Shown here one piece after another: positions 1 to 9,482 of a stretch of DNA of 64,000 nt (the first letter of the stretch is position 1; every line of letters starts with the position of its first letter). Location of the stretch: the NCBI RefSeq assembly GCF_025642155.1, contig NZ_CP106798.1:4216001-4280000 (forward strand), given 5' to 3'. A program made the position numbers and the translations under genes. This stretch comes from Streptomyces sp. HUAS 15-9. Its GTDB lineage: Bacteria; Actinomycetota; Actinomycetes; Streptomycetales; Streptomycetaceae. A model generated the notes under the pieces. It saw nothing but the letters and a program-made list of their open reading frames with translations. It searched no databases and was not told the origin of the DNA.

Positions 1-118
1 CCGACCCCCGTGCCGGATGTGTGGGGCAGGTGCGCGACTGGCCCTAGATCATCTCAATCGCGAGCCCTTGCGTGCGGTCATGCGCAGTAGGAAGATCCTG
101 CCGATCAAGGGAGATGTG

Positions 119-439
119 ATGCTGCGGTTTATGGACTGGTCTGTCGTCGCAATGGGATGCCTGCTGGTTCTCGGAAGCCTCGTCGGCCGGTGGTGGGAGC
201 GTACCCAGGCTCGGAAGGGAGAGGGAGTGGGCCTCGACCGGGGCATGCGCTTCCTCTGGGCGTGGCTCCCCCTCCTCATGGGTCTCGGGATGATCGGCAC
301 CAAGGTGCCGGGCCTGTTGCACGCGCCCTACTCCGTTGTCGAGGTCGTTGACGCGCTCAACTTCGTGCTCGCGGTTACGGTGTCGGTCTTCACCCTCCGC
401 ACAGTGCGTCGCTTCTTCCTGGCTCGTGGCGCCATGTGA
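119..439 (+). CDS. Small integral membrane protein
   Basis: A 106-residue protein with three hydrophobic stretches at about residues 6-22, 46-66 and 80-97, and a basic C-terminal end. I chose the ATG at 119 because AAGGGA lies 6-7 bases upstream and the protein then begins directly with a membrane segment; the frame is open from base 17, but that extension looks non-protein-like. I recognise no family. It lies left of a tRNA-Arg 3' fragment, so it is probably cargo of an element extending beyond the left edge. Confidence 0.6.
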   Translation: MLRFMDWSVVAMGCLLVLGSLVGRWWERTQARKGEGVGLDRGMRFLWAWLPLLMGLGMIGTKVPGLLHAPYSVVEVVDALNFVLAVTVSVFTLRTVRRFFLARGAM

Positions 440-577
440 CAGCAACCCAGCCGACGCAGATCCTCGGCGCCTAGCCATAGTGGGACACGTCCTCGCGCCC
501 TCGCGGCTCCCGGATCCGTCGGCTTGATCTCAGACATGAGCCGCAGCCAAGCCGTGCCCGCTGCGTGCCCGGTCCGA

Positions 578-685
578 CGGGACGCAGCGGGGACTCACGG
601 GGAACAGCGGCGGCGATCGAGCTCCGGCCCAGGTCAGCGAGTTGCCAGGTCAGCCGCCATCCGCATGCGGCGTCTTCCAAACTGG
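578..685. repeat. att-like scar with tRNA-Gly(TCC)-like core
   Basis: The arm contains GGGGAACAGCGG and CCAGGTCAGCC and ends at TCTTCCAAACTGG (673-685), which reads as the anticodon loop and 3' anticodon stem of a tRNA-Gly(TCC); the T-arm does not follow. A diverged copy of the whole arrangement lies at 3699-3795. I infer a leftover attachment-site junction. The core is only 13 bases, so the tRNA assignment is moderate. Confidence 0.4.
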
Positions 686-751
686 CTACTCGATCGGCCA
701 ACCGCGCTTCCGGCCGCGTTGTACCCTCCGGTTTTAGAGAGGGGGATCTCC

Positions 752-979
752 ATGGTGTACCTGGCACGGCCAGACGCCCGCCTGCGGACCCGCCTTCGGG
801 ACTACCTCCTGCTGAGCGCTTGGTTCGGCCTCGTGGCAGTCGCGGCACACAAGTGGGTCCCGGAGACTTGGAGGCAGTCGATCGAAACGGCGATCACATT
901 GTCCGCAGGTTGGGTCACCTGGCTTGAGCTTCGCGCGTGGAAGTACCGGCGCCGAACTGGGCGAGGGCTCGAACCGTAG
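752..979 (+). CDS. Small membrane protein
   Basis: A 75-residue protein starting MVYLARPDARL, with two hydrophobic segments at about residues 20-33 and 43-58 and a basic C-terminus. The ATG at 752 follows a purine-rich GAGAGGGGGA at 736-745, a good ribosome site; the open frame upstream overlaps the att-like scar and is unlikely to be coding. The family is not recognised. It lies between two att-like junctions and is probably element cargo. Confidence 0.5.
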   Translation: MVYLARPDARLRTRLRDYLLLSAWFGLVAVAAHKWVPETWRQSIETAITLSAGWVTWLELRAWKYRRRTGRGLEP

Positions 980-1158
980 GTGCTGAGCAGTACAGCGAAA
1001 TACAGCATCGAGGATTCGTGGCACAGTCTCCGGGCCGTGCCACTCTCGTGCCAGAACGAGCGGGGAACAGCGGGGAATCAGGGTACGCAAGGCACACACG
1101 CCCAGCATCCGCGCAAGGCGGGGAATCCACAGGTCAGGGCCATGATCGCCCAACCTCG

Positions 1159-1203
1159 CTCCTAAAGCGGGTGTCGCAGGTTCGAACCCTGCCGGGGGCA
1201 CCA
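1159..1203 (+). repeat. tRNA-Arg(CCT) 3' fragment, attachment-site remnant
   Basis: The sequence from the anticodon loop CTCCTAA (1159-1165) to the terminal CCA matches a tRNA-Arg: T-arm GCAGGTTCGAACCCTGC and acceptor GGGGGCA. No D-arm or 5' acceptor strand is present upstream; instead there is an arm with GGGGAACAGCGGGGAATCA, like those at 578 and 3699. This is the usual outcome of tyrosine-recombinase integration at an anticodon loop, so an element probably ends here and extends left of the window. Confidence 0.7.
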
Positions 1204-1210
1204 GCTAAAA

Positions 1211-1252
1211 GGCCCCGGACCGATCTTGGATGCTGTTGGTTAATCCGGGGCC
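1211..1252 (+). terminator. Hairpin terminator after the tRNA-Arg fragment
   Basis: Arms GGCCCCGGA (1211-1219) and TCCGGGGCC (1244-1252) flank a 24-base loop just downstream of the tRNA 3' end. It is probably the native terminator of the tRNA, which would put the chromosomal side of that junction here. Confidence 0.55.
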
Positions 1253-1260
1253 TGGCGTGT

Positions 1261-1301
1261 CGTCGGCCTTCAAGACCTGGTTGTGGTCTTGAAGGCCGAC
1301 G
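1261..1301. repeat. Perfect 17-bp inverted repeat
   Basis: CGTCGGCCTTCAAGACC (1261-1277) is perfectly repeated in inverse orientation at 1285-1301 with a 7-base loop. It sits immediately before the truncated transposase and may be a bidirectional terminator or an insertion-sequence end. Confidence 0.7.
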
Positions 1302-1308
1302 TTGTCGT

Positions 1309-2145
1309 ATGGGGTGGGTGCGGGTGTCGATGCAGCCGAAGGGGTCTGGGGAGATCCCGGCGGAGACGGTGCGGGTGGCTCGGGCCGCGTTCCCGAAGGG
1401 GAGCCCGGCGATCCGGGTGCGGGACGAGCTGGGGCCGTTGTTCACGGACGAGGAGTTCGCGGACCTGTTCCCGGTACGGGGCAGGTCTGCCTGGTCACCG
1501 GGGCGGCTCGCGCTGGTACTGGTGTTGCAGTTCCTCGAAGGACTCACCGACCGGCAGGCCGCGGAGGCGGTCCGGGCCAGGATCGACTTCAAGTACGCCC
1601 TCGGCCTTCGGCTGGACGATCCGGGGTTCGACTTCTCGGTGCTGTCGGAGTTCCGGGATCGGCTGGTGGAGGCCGATGCCGGGCGGCGGGTGCTGGACGG
1701 CATCCTGGTCGCGGCCCGGGAGAAGGGCCTGCTCAAGACGGCGGGCCGGGCCCGCACCGACGCTACGCATGTGCTGTCGTCGGTGCGGGAGCTGTCCTGG
1801 CTGGAGATGGTGGCCGAGACCCTGCGGTCCGCGCTCAACGCACTTGCCCAGGCTGCCCCGGACTGGCTGGCGGGTGTTGCGGAGCCGGAGTGGTTCAGGC
1901 ACTACGCCGCCAGGGCCGAGGACTCCCGGTTCCCCAAGGCCCGCGCCAAGCGTGATGAGGTGGGCTTGCGGGTCGGTCGTGACGGGATGCTGCTGCTTGA
2001 GGCGGTCTTCGCCGCTGACACGCCGCCCGGCCTGGGCACGCTGACGGAGGTGGAAACATTGCGGCAGGTGTGGGTCCAGCACATGGGTGCGGACCAACCT
2101 TGGTGGATGAGGGCGACTTGTGAGGGCAAAGGCATGATCGGATAG
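1309..2145 (+). pseudogene. IS1182-family transposase, C-terminally truncated
   Basis: The N-terminal part of an IS1182-type DDE transposase is clear: MQPKGSGEIP, then FPKGSPAIRVRDELG, FLEGLTDRQAAEAVRARID and LSEFRDRL. Starts at 1309 (ATG), 1324 (GTG) or 1330 (ATG) are possible; the family usually begins near MQPKG. Similarity ends around VETLRQVWVQ (about base 2083), after which the frame reads unrelated sequence and stops at 2145. Family members are around 500 residues with most of the catalytic DDE region downstream, so this copy is inactive. An opposite-strand gene begins to be readable exactly where the transposase ends, marking the junction. Confidence 0.75.
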
Positions 2146-2585
2146 ACAGTGCGGCCTCGCGACCAGTTCGCAAGCAGGCCCTCGGTGCTGTCGACGGCAG
2201 AGACGATCATTGTGACTGGCATGTCGTTGTCGCCCCAGGTGTTCCACACAGCCCAGCCATCTGTGCGGGGCTCAACGCCAAGACGCGTGCACGCATCCTC
2301 GTACGTCTCCGTCCATCCGGTCGGCATCGCTTCGGGACGGAGGATGACTACGCCGGCGAGCTTGACCACCGGGCGTTCCTCCTCCTCTGTGCAGCCGTCG
2401 CCCGGGAAGTGGTAGTGCCGGATGGATCGGGCGAGAGCATTCACCGCTCGTTGCAGACCGGTCGCGTCATCTGGATCCGGGGCGTACGAAAGCCAGCCCT
2501 CGCCTCCAGCTGCGGACACAACAGCCCGCGCCAGGCGTTCCACCTCGCGCAGATAATCCAGCTCCGTCATCTCCGGTCGCGTCAC
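1902..2585 (-). pseudogene. Hypothetical protein, 3' end replaced by transposon sequence
   Basis: The GTG at 2585 or the ATG at 2570 begins MTELDYLREVERLARAVV, continuing through a protein-like region with acidic and Trp-rich segments to about base 2090. The remaining codons to 1902 run antisense through the IS1182 remnant and are low-complexity serine-rich, so the native C-terminus has probably been lost. I do not recognise the family. Confidence 0.45.
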
Positions 2586-2875
2586 ACCCCGCAGCGTGAC
2601 ACCCGGACCTGCCGAGCGACATCGGGTTTGTCCTCAGTCCTGGGGCCGTCCCTGGGCCGTCCGAGGGTGGCCAGTGACGACAGATGACGACAGTCGACGA
2701 CGGCTCTCCCCCTGCTTGGAGATGGCGCCGTAGGTACCGGCGCAGGTGCTCATCCATGAACGTAAGTTGAGGAACTCCAGACTTTCAGCCGCTGAGTCGC
2801 CCCCGCGGCGATCGCCTCGGGATGTGGTCAGGCTCCTCCGGTTCAGCCAGCGAGCGGGGGAAGACGCCGATCAAG

Positions 2876-3597
2876 TCACGAGAGGATGCCCTCTTCGCAT
2901 ACCCGGCGGGCGACCTCGCGGAGCTTGATGTTGTTCGCCTGTGAGTAGCGGCGCAGCACGTTGAAGGCCTCCTCCTCGTTCACGCGGTGGCTGCCCATGA
3001 TGATGCCCATGGCTTCGCCGATGACGTGGCGCGTGGCGACAGCCTGTTCCATCTGCGCGTGGGTACGAGCCGCGGAAAAGGCGACCGCCGCATGCGAGGC
3101 CAGCAACAAGCCAGCCAGCTCGCTGTCGTCGGTGAACGCACCGGGTTTGCGGGAGTAGAAGTTCAGCGCGCCGAGGTCTTCATCCTCGGTGAACAGCAGG
3201 AAGCCCATCATGCTGCCCACATCGAGCGCATGGGCCCGCGGGGCATAGGTGGGCCACCGCTGCTGCTCGGCGGTGAGGTCGGCGATGCGGAAAACCCGCT
3301 CGCCCAGCGAGCTGCGTGCGGCATCGAAGCACGGCCCTTCCCCAGCCGCTGCTGCAGCAGGTCGCTGTCGATGACCAGCTGATCGGTCGGGGCAAGCGTC
3401 TCCACCTTCATGCCGTGCAGCACAAGGATTCCAGCCGCGTCACAGCCCTCGACCAGCTCGGTGGCCGACGCTGTGATCCTCTCCAGCGTGGCACTCACCG
3501 ACTCCTGCGCCAGAAGATCACGCGCCATCGATGCCAGCTGCTGCCCGAAGTGACCCCAGTCCACTCCGTCCTCCACTACCTGTCCCGGCCTGGACAA
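2876..3597 (-). pseudogene. GAF-ANTAR regulator with a frameshift
   Basis: Two abutting frames make one protein. Bases 3597 to about 3340 encode a GAF start (HFGQQLASMARDLLAQ, GCDAAGILVL), and about 3340 to 2876 encode the rest of GAF (GSMMGFLLFTEDEDLGALNF) plus a C-terminal ANTAR helix bundle (QAVATRHVIGEAMGIIMGS, AFNVLRRYSQ). Inserting one G in the run at 3340-3343 restores a continuous reading through LTAEQQRWPTYAP. ANTAR proteins bind RNA hairpins to control antitermination, and GAF is the sensor. The change is either a real one-base loss or a homopolymer sequencing error. Confidence 0.75.
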
Positions 3598-3698
3598 CCC
3601 TCATACCCGACTTTCACACAAACCTCACGACGATGACTCGTCAGGTGCTGCCGGCCTTGGCCTGTGCCCCTCCCGTGTCCGATCCAAGGGCTAGAGAG

Positions 3699-3795
3699 GG
3701 GGAACAACGGGGAGTCACAGCGACGGAGCGAAGAAGACGCAGGTCAGCATCTCGCCAGGTCGCACCTAGTCCGCATACGCGATCTTCCAAACTGG
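3699..3795. repeat. Second att-like scar, tRNA-Gly(TCC)-like core
   Basis: Shares with 578-685 a GGGGAACAACGGGGAGTCA arm, CGCCAGGTC, TCCGCAT and the exact 13-base core TCTTCCAAACTGG (3783-3795). Sequence to the right of the core differs between the copies, as expected for two junctions made with the same element arm. Confidence 0.4.
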
Positions 3796-3849
3796 GGCCC
3801 CTGCACACTGGCCGATCCCCTCGAGCCACTTGACCGGTACGGTTCGTGC

Positions 3850-4251
3850 ATGGCTGTCAGACCTTCGCAGCGCTGGCGTGACGGGATTGCCGAGGAGGCG
3901 CGAGAGATAGCGGCCGGCACCTTGGACCCTCAGTGTGCGTACATGGCGGACACGTATTCCGAGTCCTTCCTTAGTGCTACCGATGCCGCCCTGGTCGAGT
4001 TTGAGGGTGCCGTGGAAGCACTTGTCGCGCCTTCGGATGAGCAGATCCTCGCTGTCGTGCAGCGTGTCGTCCTGGTTCTCAACGGCGTCAACGAACAGCA
4101 CGAGGGTGGTACGTACGACACCGACGAGCGCGAGGAACTGTGCCTCTTCGTCGATGCAGTCCTCACTGAGCACAGCATCGACGTCGCCGGGTTTGCCGCA
4201 CGCCACGGCGTGAGCCGGTACGAGATCACCGACCGGTGGCGGCGCTGGTAA
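3850..4251 (+). CDS. Hypothetical acidic protein
   Basis: A 133-residue protein beginning MAVRPSQRWRDGIAEEAREI. It is acidic and mostly helical by composition, with DTDEREELCLFVDAVL in the middle and a C-terminal RHGVSRYEITDRWRRW. The ATG at 3850 has no strong ribosome site; the frame is open upstream but reads through the att-like scar. I recognise no family. It stands alone beside an integration scar. Confidence 0.55.
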   Translation: MAVRPSQRWRDGIAEEAREIAAGTLDPQCAYMADTYSESFLSATDAALVEFEGAVEALVAPSDEQILAVVQRVVLVLNGVNEQHEGGTYDTDEREELCLFVDAVLTEHSIDVAGFAARHGVSRYEITDRWRRW

Positions 4252-4592
4252 AGGCTCTGTGTACAGCAGCTCCGACCACCGGGAGGCAGGTGATCCCGCC
4301 CCGCCGGAGCCCATCGCGATGCGGGCTGCAGGCACCTCGTCGCGTTGTCCGGTCGAAAGCGCGAATGGTGTGGCCGTTGGATGAGGCGGGAGGGTGGAGC
4401 CGACCATCTCCGCCTGACCGGCCGTCGGTCGGCCCTCCGACCAGCCCTTCGCCCGCGTGCCCCCTGCCTTCACAGATGCCGTGGCCTGCGACTAATGTTT
4501 CGCCGCTGCCGTGCGGACGATCACGACGCCGTCCGTTCACCTTGGGGGAGGGGTACGGCGGCCAACCATTCACTTGTGGGGGCACATTGAAC

Positions 4593-5825
4593 ATGCGTAC
4601 GCGCCGCAGACTCGCGGCGCTCATCAGCGCCGCCGCGCTCGCGGCGGGGCTCGTCGCCGCGCTTCCGGGGCCGGCGGCGGCCGTCCCCAGCAGTTGGCCC
4701 GCCAGCGACGGGAAGCTGCTGTACACCGACGGCGGCGGCTGGATGCACTCCATCAACGCTGACGGGTCCTGGTGGTCCTCGTTCAGCACGTCCGGAAACC
4801 AGGGCGCCTGGTCCGCCGACGGCAGCCAGATCGCGTTCGTGAACGGCGACTACATCGGCACGGCATGGGCCGACTCGGAGGACATCGGCATCCGCATCGC
4901 CATGCCGTCGGGCAGCGGCTGGCATCCGCACGATCCGACCTTCTGGTACGGCGGCGGCGACATCGTCTTCACGGCCGGTGGCCGGCTGCGGGTGACCGCG
5001 GCCGACGGCACCCGCCCGCCCAAGGCCCTGTTCGGCACCGACGTCGACGGCTGCGACTCCCAGCCGAGCGGCGCCGTGAACGGCATGCTCGCCTTCGTAC
5101 GGACGGGAACGAGTTGCGCCACCACCGGCACCCCGGCCGTCTGGATCTACAACGGCCGTTCCGGCGCGTTCACCAAGGTGGCCGACGACGCGAGCGAGCC
5201 GAGCATCTCCCCCGACGGCCAGTCGGTGGCCTTCACCCGGTCGGTCGACGGACACAAGCAGCTCTTCACGGTCAAGACCGACGGCACCGGGCTGACCCAG
5301 CTCACCACGGACGCGACCGACCACAACCGTCCCGCCTGGTCGCCACAGGGCGACCGGATCGCGTACGACATCTACGTCTCCGGCAATCCGGACGTCCCCC
5401 AGGGCCCGCAGGTGTGGATCCACGGCCTCGGCACGGGCACGGAGACGCAGGTGCCCACGGCCGACGGCGCCAACGTCGCCTGGCAGCCGCTCCGTAACAA
5501 CGCGATCTCCCGTGTCTACGGCTCCGACTCCTACGACACGAACATCGCGTCGTCCAAGTGGACCTGGAACACGGTCGGTACGAGCACGCCCGGCCTGAAG
5601 AACGCCAACGCGGCCGTGCTCATCAATAAGTCGGACTCGGCGTACGCCACCACCGCGACCTCCCTGGCCGGCAAGAAGCGAGGGCCGGTGCTGATGACCT
5701 CCGGCACGGGCCTGGACTCCTCGGTGCAGACGGAGCTCAAGCGCATGCTGCCGAAGGGCAAGACGGTCTACCTGATCGGCGGGAGCACGATCCTCAACAG
5801 CACGGTGGCGTCAGAGGGCATTTGA
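4593..5825 (+). pseudogene. Secreted TolB-propeller/cell-wall-binding protein, 5' part
   Basis: The N-terminus is a clear Sec signal peptide (MRTRRRLAALISAAALAAG to AAA-VP). Then come TolB/WD40-like propeller blades (PDGQSVAFTRSVDG, RPAWSPQGDRIAYD) and the start of a CWB2 (PF04122-type) domain, KTVYLIGGSTILNS. The ATG at 4593 follows a G-rich Shine-Dalgarno in CTTGTGGGGG. After codon TCA at 5811 the frame enters an insertion sequence and stops at 5825. Joined across the insertion (…5813 with 6920…) the reading frame is restored to about 670 residues, so the gene was recently intact. Confidence 0.85.
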
Positions 5826-6916
5826 TCTAGGCGAATTGCCCTTTCTATTCTAGTAAGTCCCTCGCCAGGTTGGTGTCGTCTCGTCCGTTATGCGCTTGGC
5901 GAGGTTGTCGATCGAGGCGACGTGGATCATGGCCTCGGAGCTGGCGGGAAGGGTCTCGTAATCGCGAGAAAGGCGCCGGTGCAACATAAGCCAACCCAGG
6001 CTTCGCTCGACTACCCAGCGTCTTTTGACAACGTGAAAGCCGCGAACTCCGGGGTTTCTGTTGACGACTTCGACGTCGATTCCGAGACGTGCGCCGTGCT
6101 CGATGACGGCGTTCTTGAAGCCGGTGTCGACCCAGCTCTTGGCGATGGTTGGATACGTCTTCTTGGCTTGGTCGAGAAGACGTATTCCTACGGCGTTCTC
6201 GGAGAGGCTCGCGGCGGTGACAGTCACGGCGAGGATGAGTCCGATCGTATCGGTGAGTATGCCTCGCTTGCGGCCGACGATCTTCTTGGCGGCGTCCGTT
6301 CCCTGGCTGGTCAGGGGCACGTTGGTGGAGGTCTTCACGCTCTGGGTGTCGATGACGGACCCTGTGGGTTCGGGCTTGCGCCCTTCCTTCACGCGGGCGA
6401 GCCCGGTCAGGTCGTAGTTGAGCTGGGCGAGGATTCCCTCATCGCGCCAGGCGGCATAGTAGGCGTAGACGGTGCCGTAGTTCGGGAAGTCGTGTGGGAG
6501 GTATTTCCAGGGGATTCCCGTGCGGTTGATGTAGAGGAGTGCGTTGAATACGTCGCGCAGGTCGACCTTGGTAAGCGGCTGCCCGGTGGGTCTGCGGTCG
6601 AGCCGGGCTTTTCTCCAGGCCGTCAACGTCGGCTCGATTAGGGCCCATCGGGCGTCGGAAAGGTCGCTGGGGTACGGCTTCCGCTGGCTCACGTTCCAGA
6701 GGGATCATGGGTGTGACGGAAGATCGGGTTCCGGTGATCATCGGGCGGTTCCGTGCCATCTCTACGTCAGACACGCTTCGAGGATCGAAGCCGAGCGAAA
6801 CGGGCGGGCAGGTCCGGAAGTCTTGAAGTGATGAAGCGCATTGATCCGCCGAAAGACCTCAAACTGACACAGCGACAGAACTCGCATACCGGCATGAGGC
6901 ATACCTGAACGCCCAC
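5814..6916. mobile_element. Complete IS5-family insertion sequence
   Basis: The element is 1103 bp, bounded by imperfect terminal inverted repeats GAGGGCATT (left) and GTGGGCGTT (right, read inward), and flanked by the direct duplication TCA at 5811-5813 and 6917-6919. A 3-bp TNA duplication fits the IS427-like group of IS5. Ends were set by restoring the interrupted reading frame, which works exactly. It holds one leftward transposase gene. Confidence 0.85.
5850..6692 (-). CDS. IS5-family transposase
   Basis: A 280-residue DDE transposase in one frame. The N-terminal YPSDLSDARWALIEP motif, LLYINRTGIPWKYLP and YAAWRDEGI are hallmarks of the IS5 group. Catalytic candidates are the Asp in SVIDTQSVKT, the Asp in WVDTGF and the Glu in RWVVERSLGWL. 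The start is GTG at 6692. Full length and no internal stops suggest it is active or recently so. It moves the element and is the cause of the split cell-wall gene. Confidence 0.9.
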   Translation of the reverse strand: MSQRKPYPSDLSDARWALIEPTLTAWRKARLDRRPTGQPLTKVDLRDVFNALLYINRTGIPWKYLPHDFPNYGTVYAYYAAWRDEGILAQLNYDLTGLARVKEGRKPEPTGSVIDTQSVKTSTNVPLTSQGTDAAKKIVGRKRGILTDTIGLILAVTVTAASLSENAVGIRLLDQAKKTYPTIAKSWVDTGFKNAVIEHGARLGIDVEVVNRNPGVRGFHVVKRRWVVERSLGWLMLHRRLSRDYETLPASSEAMIHVASIDNLAKRITDETTPTWRGTY

Positions 6917-7711
6917 TCAAAGGTGACCTCGCTCGGATACGTGGCCAAGCGGCTGTCCGGCACCTCGCGCTACTCCACCTCGATCGCCGTGGCCAAGACC
7001 GTCACCAGCACACCGAAGTACATCTTCCTGGCAACCGGCACCGACTACCACAACGCCCTCGCGGCGAGCTCCGCCGCCGGTTCCATGGGCAGCTCCGGAA
7101 CCGCGACCGTCGTGCTGACCGACGGTACGACCATGACGTCGTCGGTCTACTCGTACCTCAACAAGTACAGCCCGAGCACAACGAACATCATCACGGTGGG
7201 GACCGACGCCGAGTCGGCACTGGCCAAGGCGTACAACGCCGACAAGATGCCGAACTGGCCCAGCTCGTACCGCTATTACCGAGTGGCCGGCGGCACTCCG
7301 CAGTCGAACGCGACGCAGCTCGCCGACCTGTGGTGGTCGCTGCCGTCGAACGCCGCAGTGGCCTCCGTGGACAGTTGGCGCGGCGGTGTCTCCGCGTCGT
7401 CGGCGATGACCACGTACGGTCCGCTGCTGTGGACCGACACCACCTCGCTGTCGTACGACACCAAACGGTACCTGATGCGCATGTCGTCGAGCATGTACCA
7501 CGTGGCCGTGTTCGGCGGCACGGGATCGGTCGACGCGTCCGTCATTCCCAAGATCGGTGCGGCCATCGGCGTGGGTACCCACTACCTCTATACCCCGTAC
7601 TACAAGGGCGTGGCGCCGCAGACCACGGCTGCTCAGCCACTGTCCGCCGGCAGCAACAAGCCCGCCCCAAGCCCGGACCTGGCCCCTCTCCAGGTGACGA
7701 TCAAGAGGTAA
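6917..7711 (+). pseudogene. Cell-wall-binding protein, 3' part
   Basis: Continues the gene begun at 4593. After the duplicated TCA it reads KVTSLGYVAKRLSGTSRYST, a canonical CWB2 repeat with the RLSGxxRYxT motif, followed by KYIFLATGTDYHNALAASSA and a third repeat-like region, and a proline-rich tail. CWB2 domains anchor proteins to wall polymers in other Gram-positives. Without the signal peptide this half cannot be exported; an ATG at about 7087 would give only a fragment. Confidence 0.8.
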
Positions 7712-7910
7712 CTGCCGTGCCTGGGTCGCCAACGGCGGCGGCCCAGGCCGCCGGCATATCCTCCGGTGCCCGCCCGTCTCAATTTCCGTCTCATTCAGCC
7801 CGGTTCACCGAGGTTCAACCAAGTCCAGGAGCCGTCCCAGCAGCGGTGGCCAACCTCCCATGAACCCAGGTGAACGCCCCTGCACACACCCCACCACCCC
7901 ACCAACACAG

Positions 7911-7967
7911 TTGGAAAGCGTATTGGGGGCAACCCCTCACGAGTTCGAATCTCGTATCCTCCGCCAG
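7911..7967 (+). repeat. tRNA-Ser(GGA) 3' half, left att copy
   Basis: Begins at the anticodon loop TTGGAAA, includes the serine-type long variable arm TTGGGGGCAACCCC, the T-arm ACGAGTTCGAATCTCGT and acceptor ATCCTCC. The preceding sequence does not form a D-arm. It differs from the copy at 11093 by one base. Confidence 0.85.
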
Positions 7968-7993
7968 AGCCTCACCGGGCACGTTGTCGAAGG

Positions 7994-8019
7994 GCCCCAC
8001 CGTTCGCGGTGGGGCTTTT
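7994..8019. terminator. Terminator between att copy and integrase end
   Basis: Arms GCCCCACCG and CGGTGGGGC with a TTCG loop, followed by TTTT on the plus strand. It could end transcription from either side. Confidence 0.75.
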
Positions 8020-8029
8020 CGACGTTGTC

Positions 8030-9307
8030 TCAGCCTTCGTTGTCCTGGTTTTCGTCCACAGCGGGATCCGCGACTCCCCAGATGACCCTTTCGATCTTCC
8101 GGGCTTCTTCCTTGAGCATGGGGTCGGTCACATGCAGGTACCGAGCCCGCATCCGTGCCGCCCCACCCGGCTCCCACCCCATGATCTGGTCAATGACCCG
8201 GTCTGGGACTCCCAGCAGCATCAGGACGGTGCCGGCCGTGTGGCGAGCGTCGTGCAATCGCCCATCACGGACTCCCGCATCTTCAAGCAGCCGCTTCCAG
8301 GCGTGATAGTCCGTGTTCGGGCTGAGCGGACCACCCAGCCGCTTGGTGAACACGTATTCCGACTCCACCCACAGGTCGCCGGCAGCCTCACGCTCGCGAG
8401 ACTGCACATCTGCGTGGGAGCGGAGCATCACGACCAAAGGCCCTGGGAGAGGCACCGCGCGGCGCCCCGCACGCGACTTGGTGTTCTTGGTCTCGCGACG
8501 CACCTGAACCCGCTGCGGGCAATATCCGGGCTTCCTGCCGCAGGGCGAGGCCTCCCCACAGCCGTGCTCGTACCTGGGACGCAGACGGTTCCGGCGCAGT
8601 TTCAGGTACTCGTTGTCCAGGTCGACGTCCGCCCAGCGAAGCCCGAGCGTCTCGCCCTGCCGCAGTCCGAGCGCCAGCGCCAGCATCCAGCGAGCGCTGT
8701 TACGTCGCTTGTTGACTTCGAGCAGCAGGCTTTGCACCTCGTCGACGGAGTAGGGCTCGACCTCGGATTCCGCCTCCTCCATCCGAGGTGGCTTCGCCAG
8801 GGCTGCGGCGTTCTTGGCAGCGTGGCCACGCCGCACCGCTTCGCCCAGCGCCGTGCGAGCCGTCCGGTGCGCCTGGTGAGCGGTGGCGGCCTTGCTGCCA
8901 GCGCTCTGCATTCGGCGGTAGAGGCTCTCCAGGTGCTCCGGCTACAAGCGGTCGAGCCGATGCTTGCCGATGCCCGGAACCAGGTGCACCCGGACGGCTA
9001 CTTCGTATCCGGCGTAAGTGTTCTCGCTGATGACAGGCTTGGCGATGCTCTCGACCCAATGCTGAAGCCACTTCGCGACAGTCCACGGCTTCCCGGGCTG
9101 ACGGGCCGAACCCTCGTCTCGCTGCTTCTCCAGCCGACGAACCTCGTCGACCAGCTCTTTACGGGTCGGGCGCGTCAAGTGCCTTCGGTACGGCGTGCCG
9201 TCGTCCTTGTAACCCATCGGCACCCGGGCGTGCCAGCGATCATCCTTCCCGAAGTAGATAGCCGATTCGCCATTGGCGCGGCGAGTGCGCTTCTTGTCGT
9301 CTGCCAC
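8030..9307 (-). pseudogene. Tyrosine integrase with in-frame amber stop
   Basis: The GTG at 9307 follows AAGGAGC, giving MADDKKRTRRANGES and an N-terminal arm/SAM-like domain. An in-frame TAG at 8942-8944 interrupts after GIGKHRLDRL; the same frame resumes PEHLESLYRRM and continues to the catalytic domain with Arg in LALGLRQGETLGLRW, HDARHTAGT (H-x-x-R) and the nucleophile region RYLHVTDP. Without the stop it is about 425 residues, normal for Streptomyces site-specific integrases, and it sits beside the att copy as expected. An internal ATG at 8911 could make a catalytic fragment, but integration activity is doubtful. Confidence 0.85.
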
Positions 9308-9482
9308 GAGCGGGCTCCTTCGCGGGGCCTTGATACAGGGCGGAGCGCTACCCAACGTCGGTAGCCGCCTCGAACTCGACCCGCCCTACCTCGAAGCCTG
9401 GTGCCACCTGCGAGAGGACAAGCGCGTTTTCACCCTCTCCCGCATCCACGGCGTCATGAGCCCCGTGCCCGAATGAAGCAAA

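Noticed and set aside
734..1201. 155-residue minus-strand frame over the tRNA-Arg fragment
   Set aside because: Reads the complement of a tRNA 3' end (AGFEPATPALG), a well-known spurious translation.
2586..2875. Small gene starting at 2757 on the minus strand
   Set aside because: After MDEHLRRYLRRHLQAGGEPS the frame turns Gly/Arg-rich and overlaps the start of the next gene; I see no other gene in this gap.
7911..7967. Functional tRNA-Ser gene
   Set aside because: No D-arm or 5' acceptor strand; only the 3' half from the anticodon loop is present. The same holds for 11093, 1159 and 44648.
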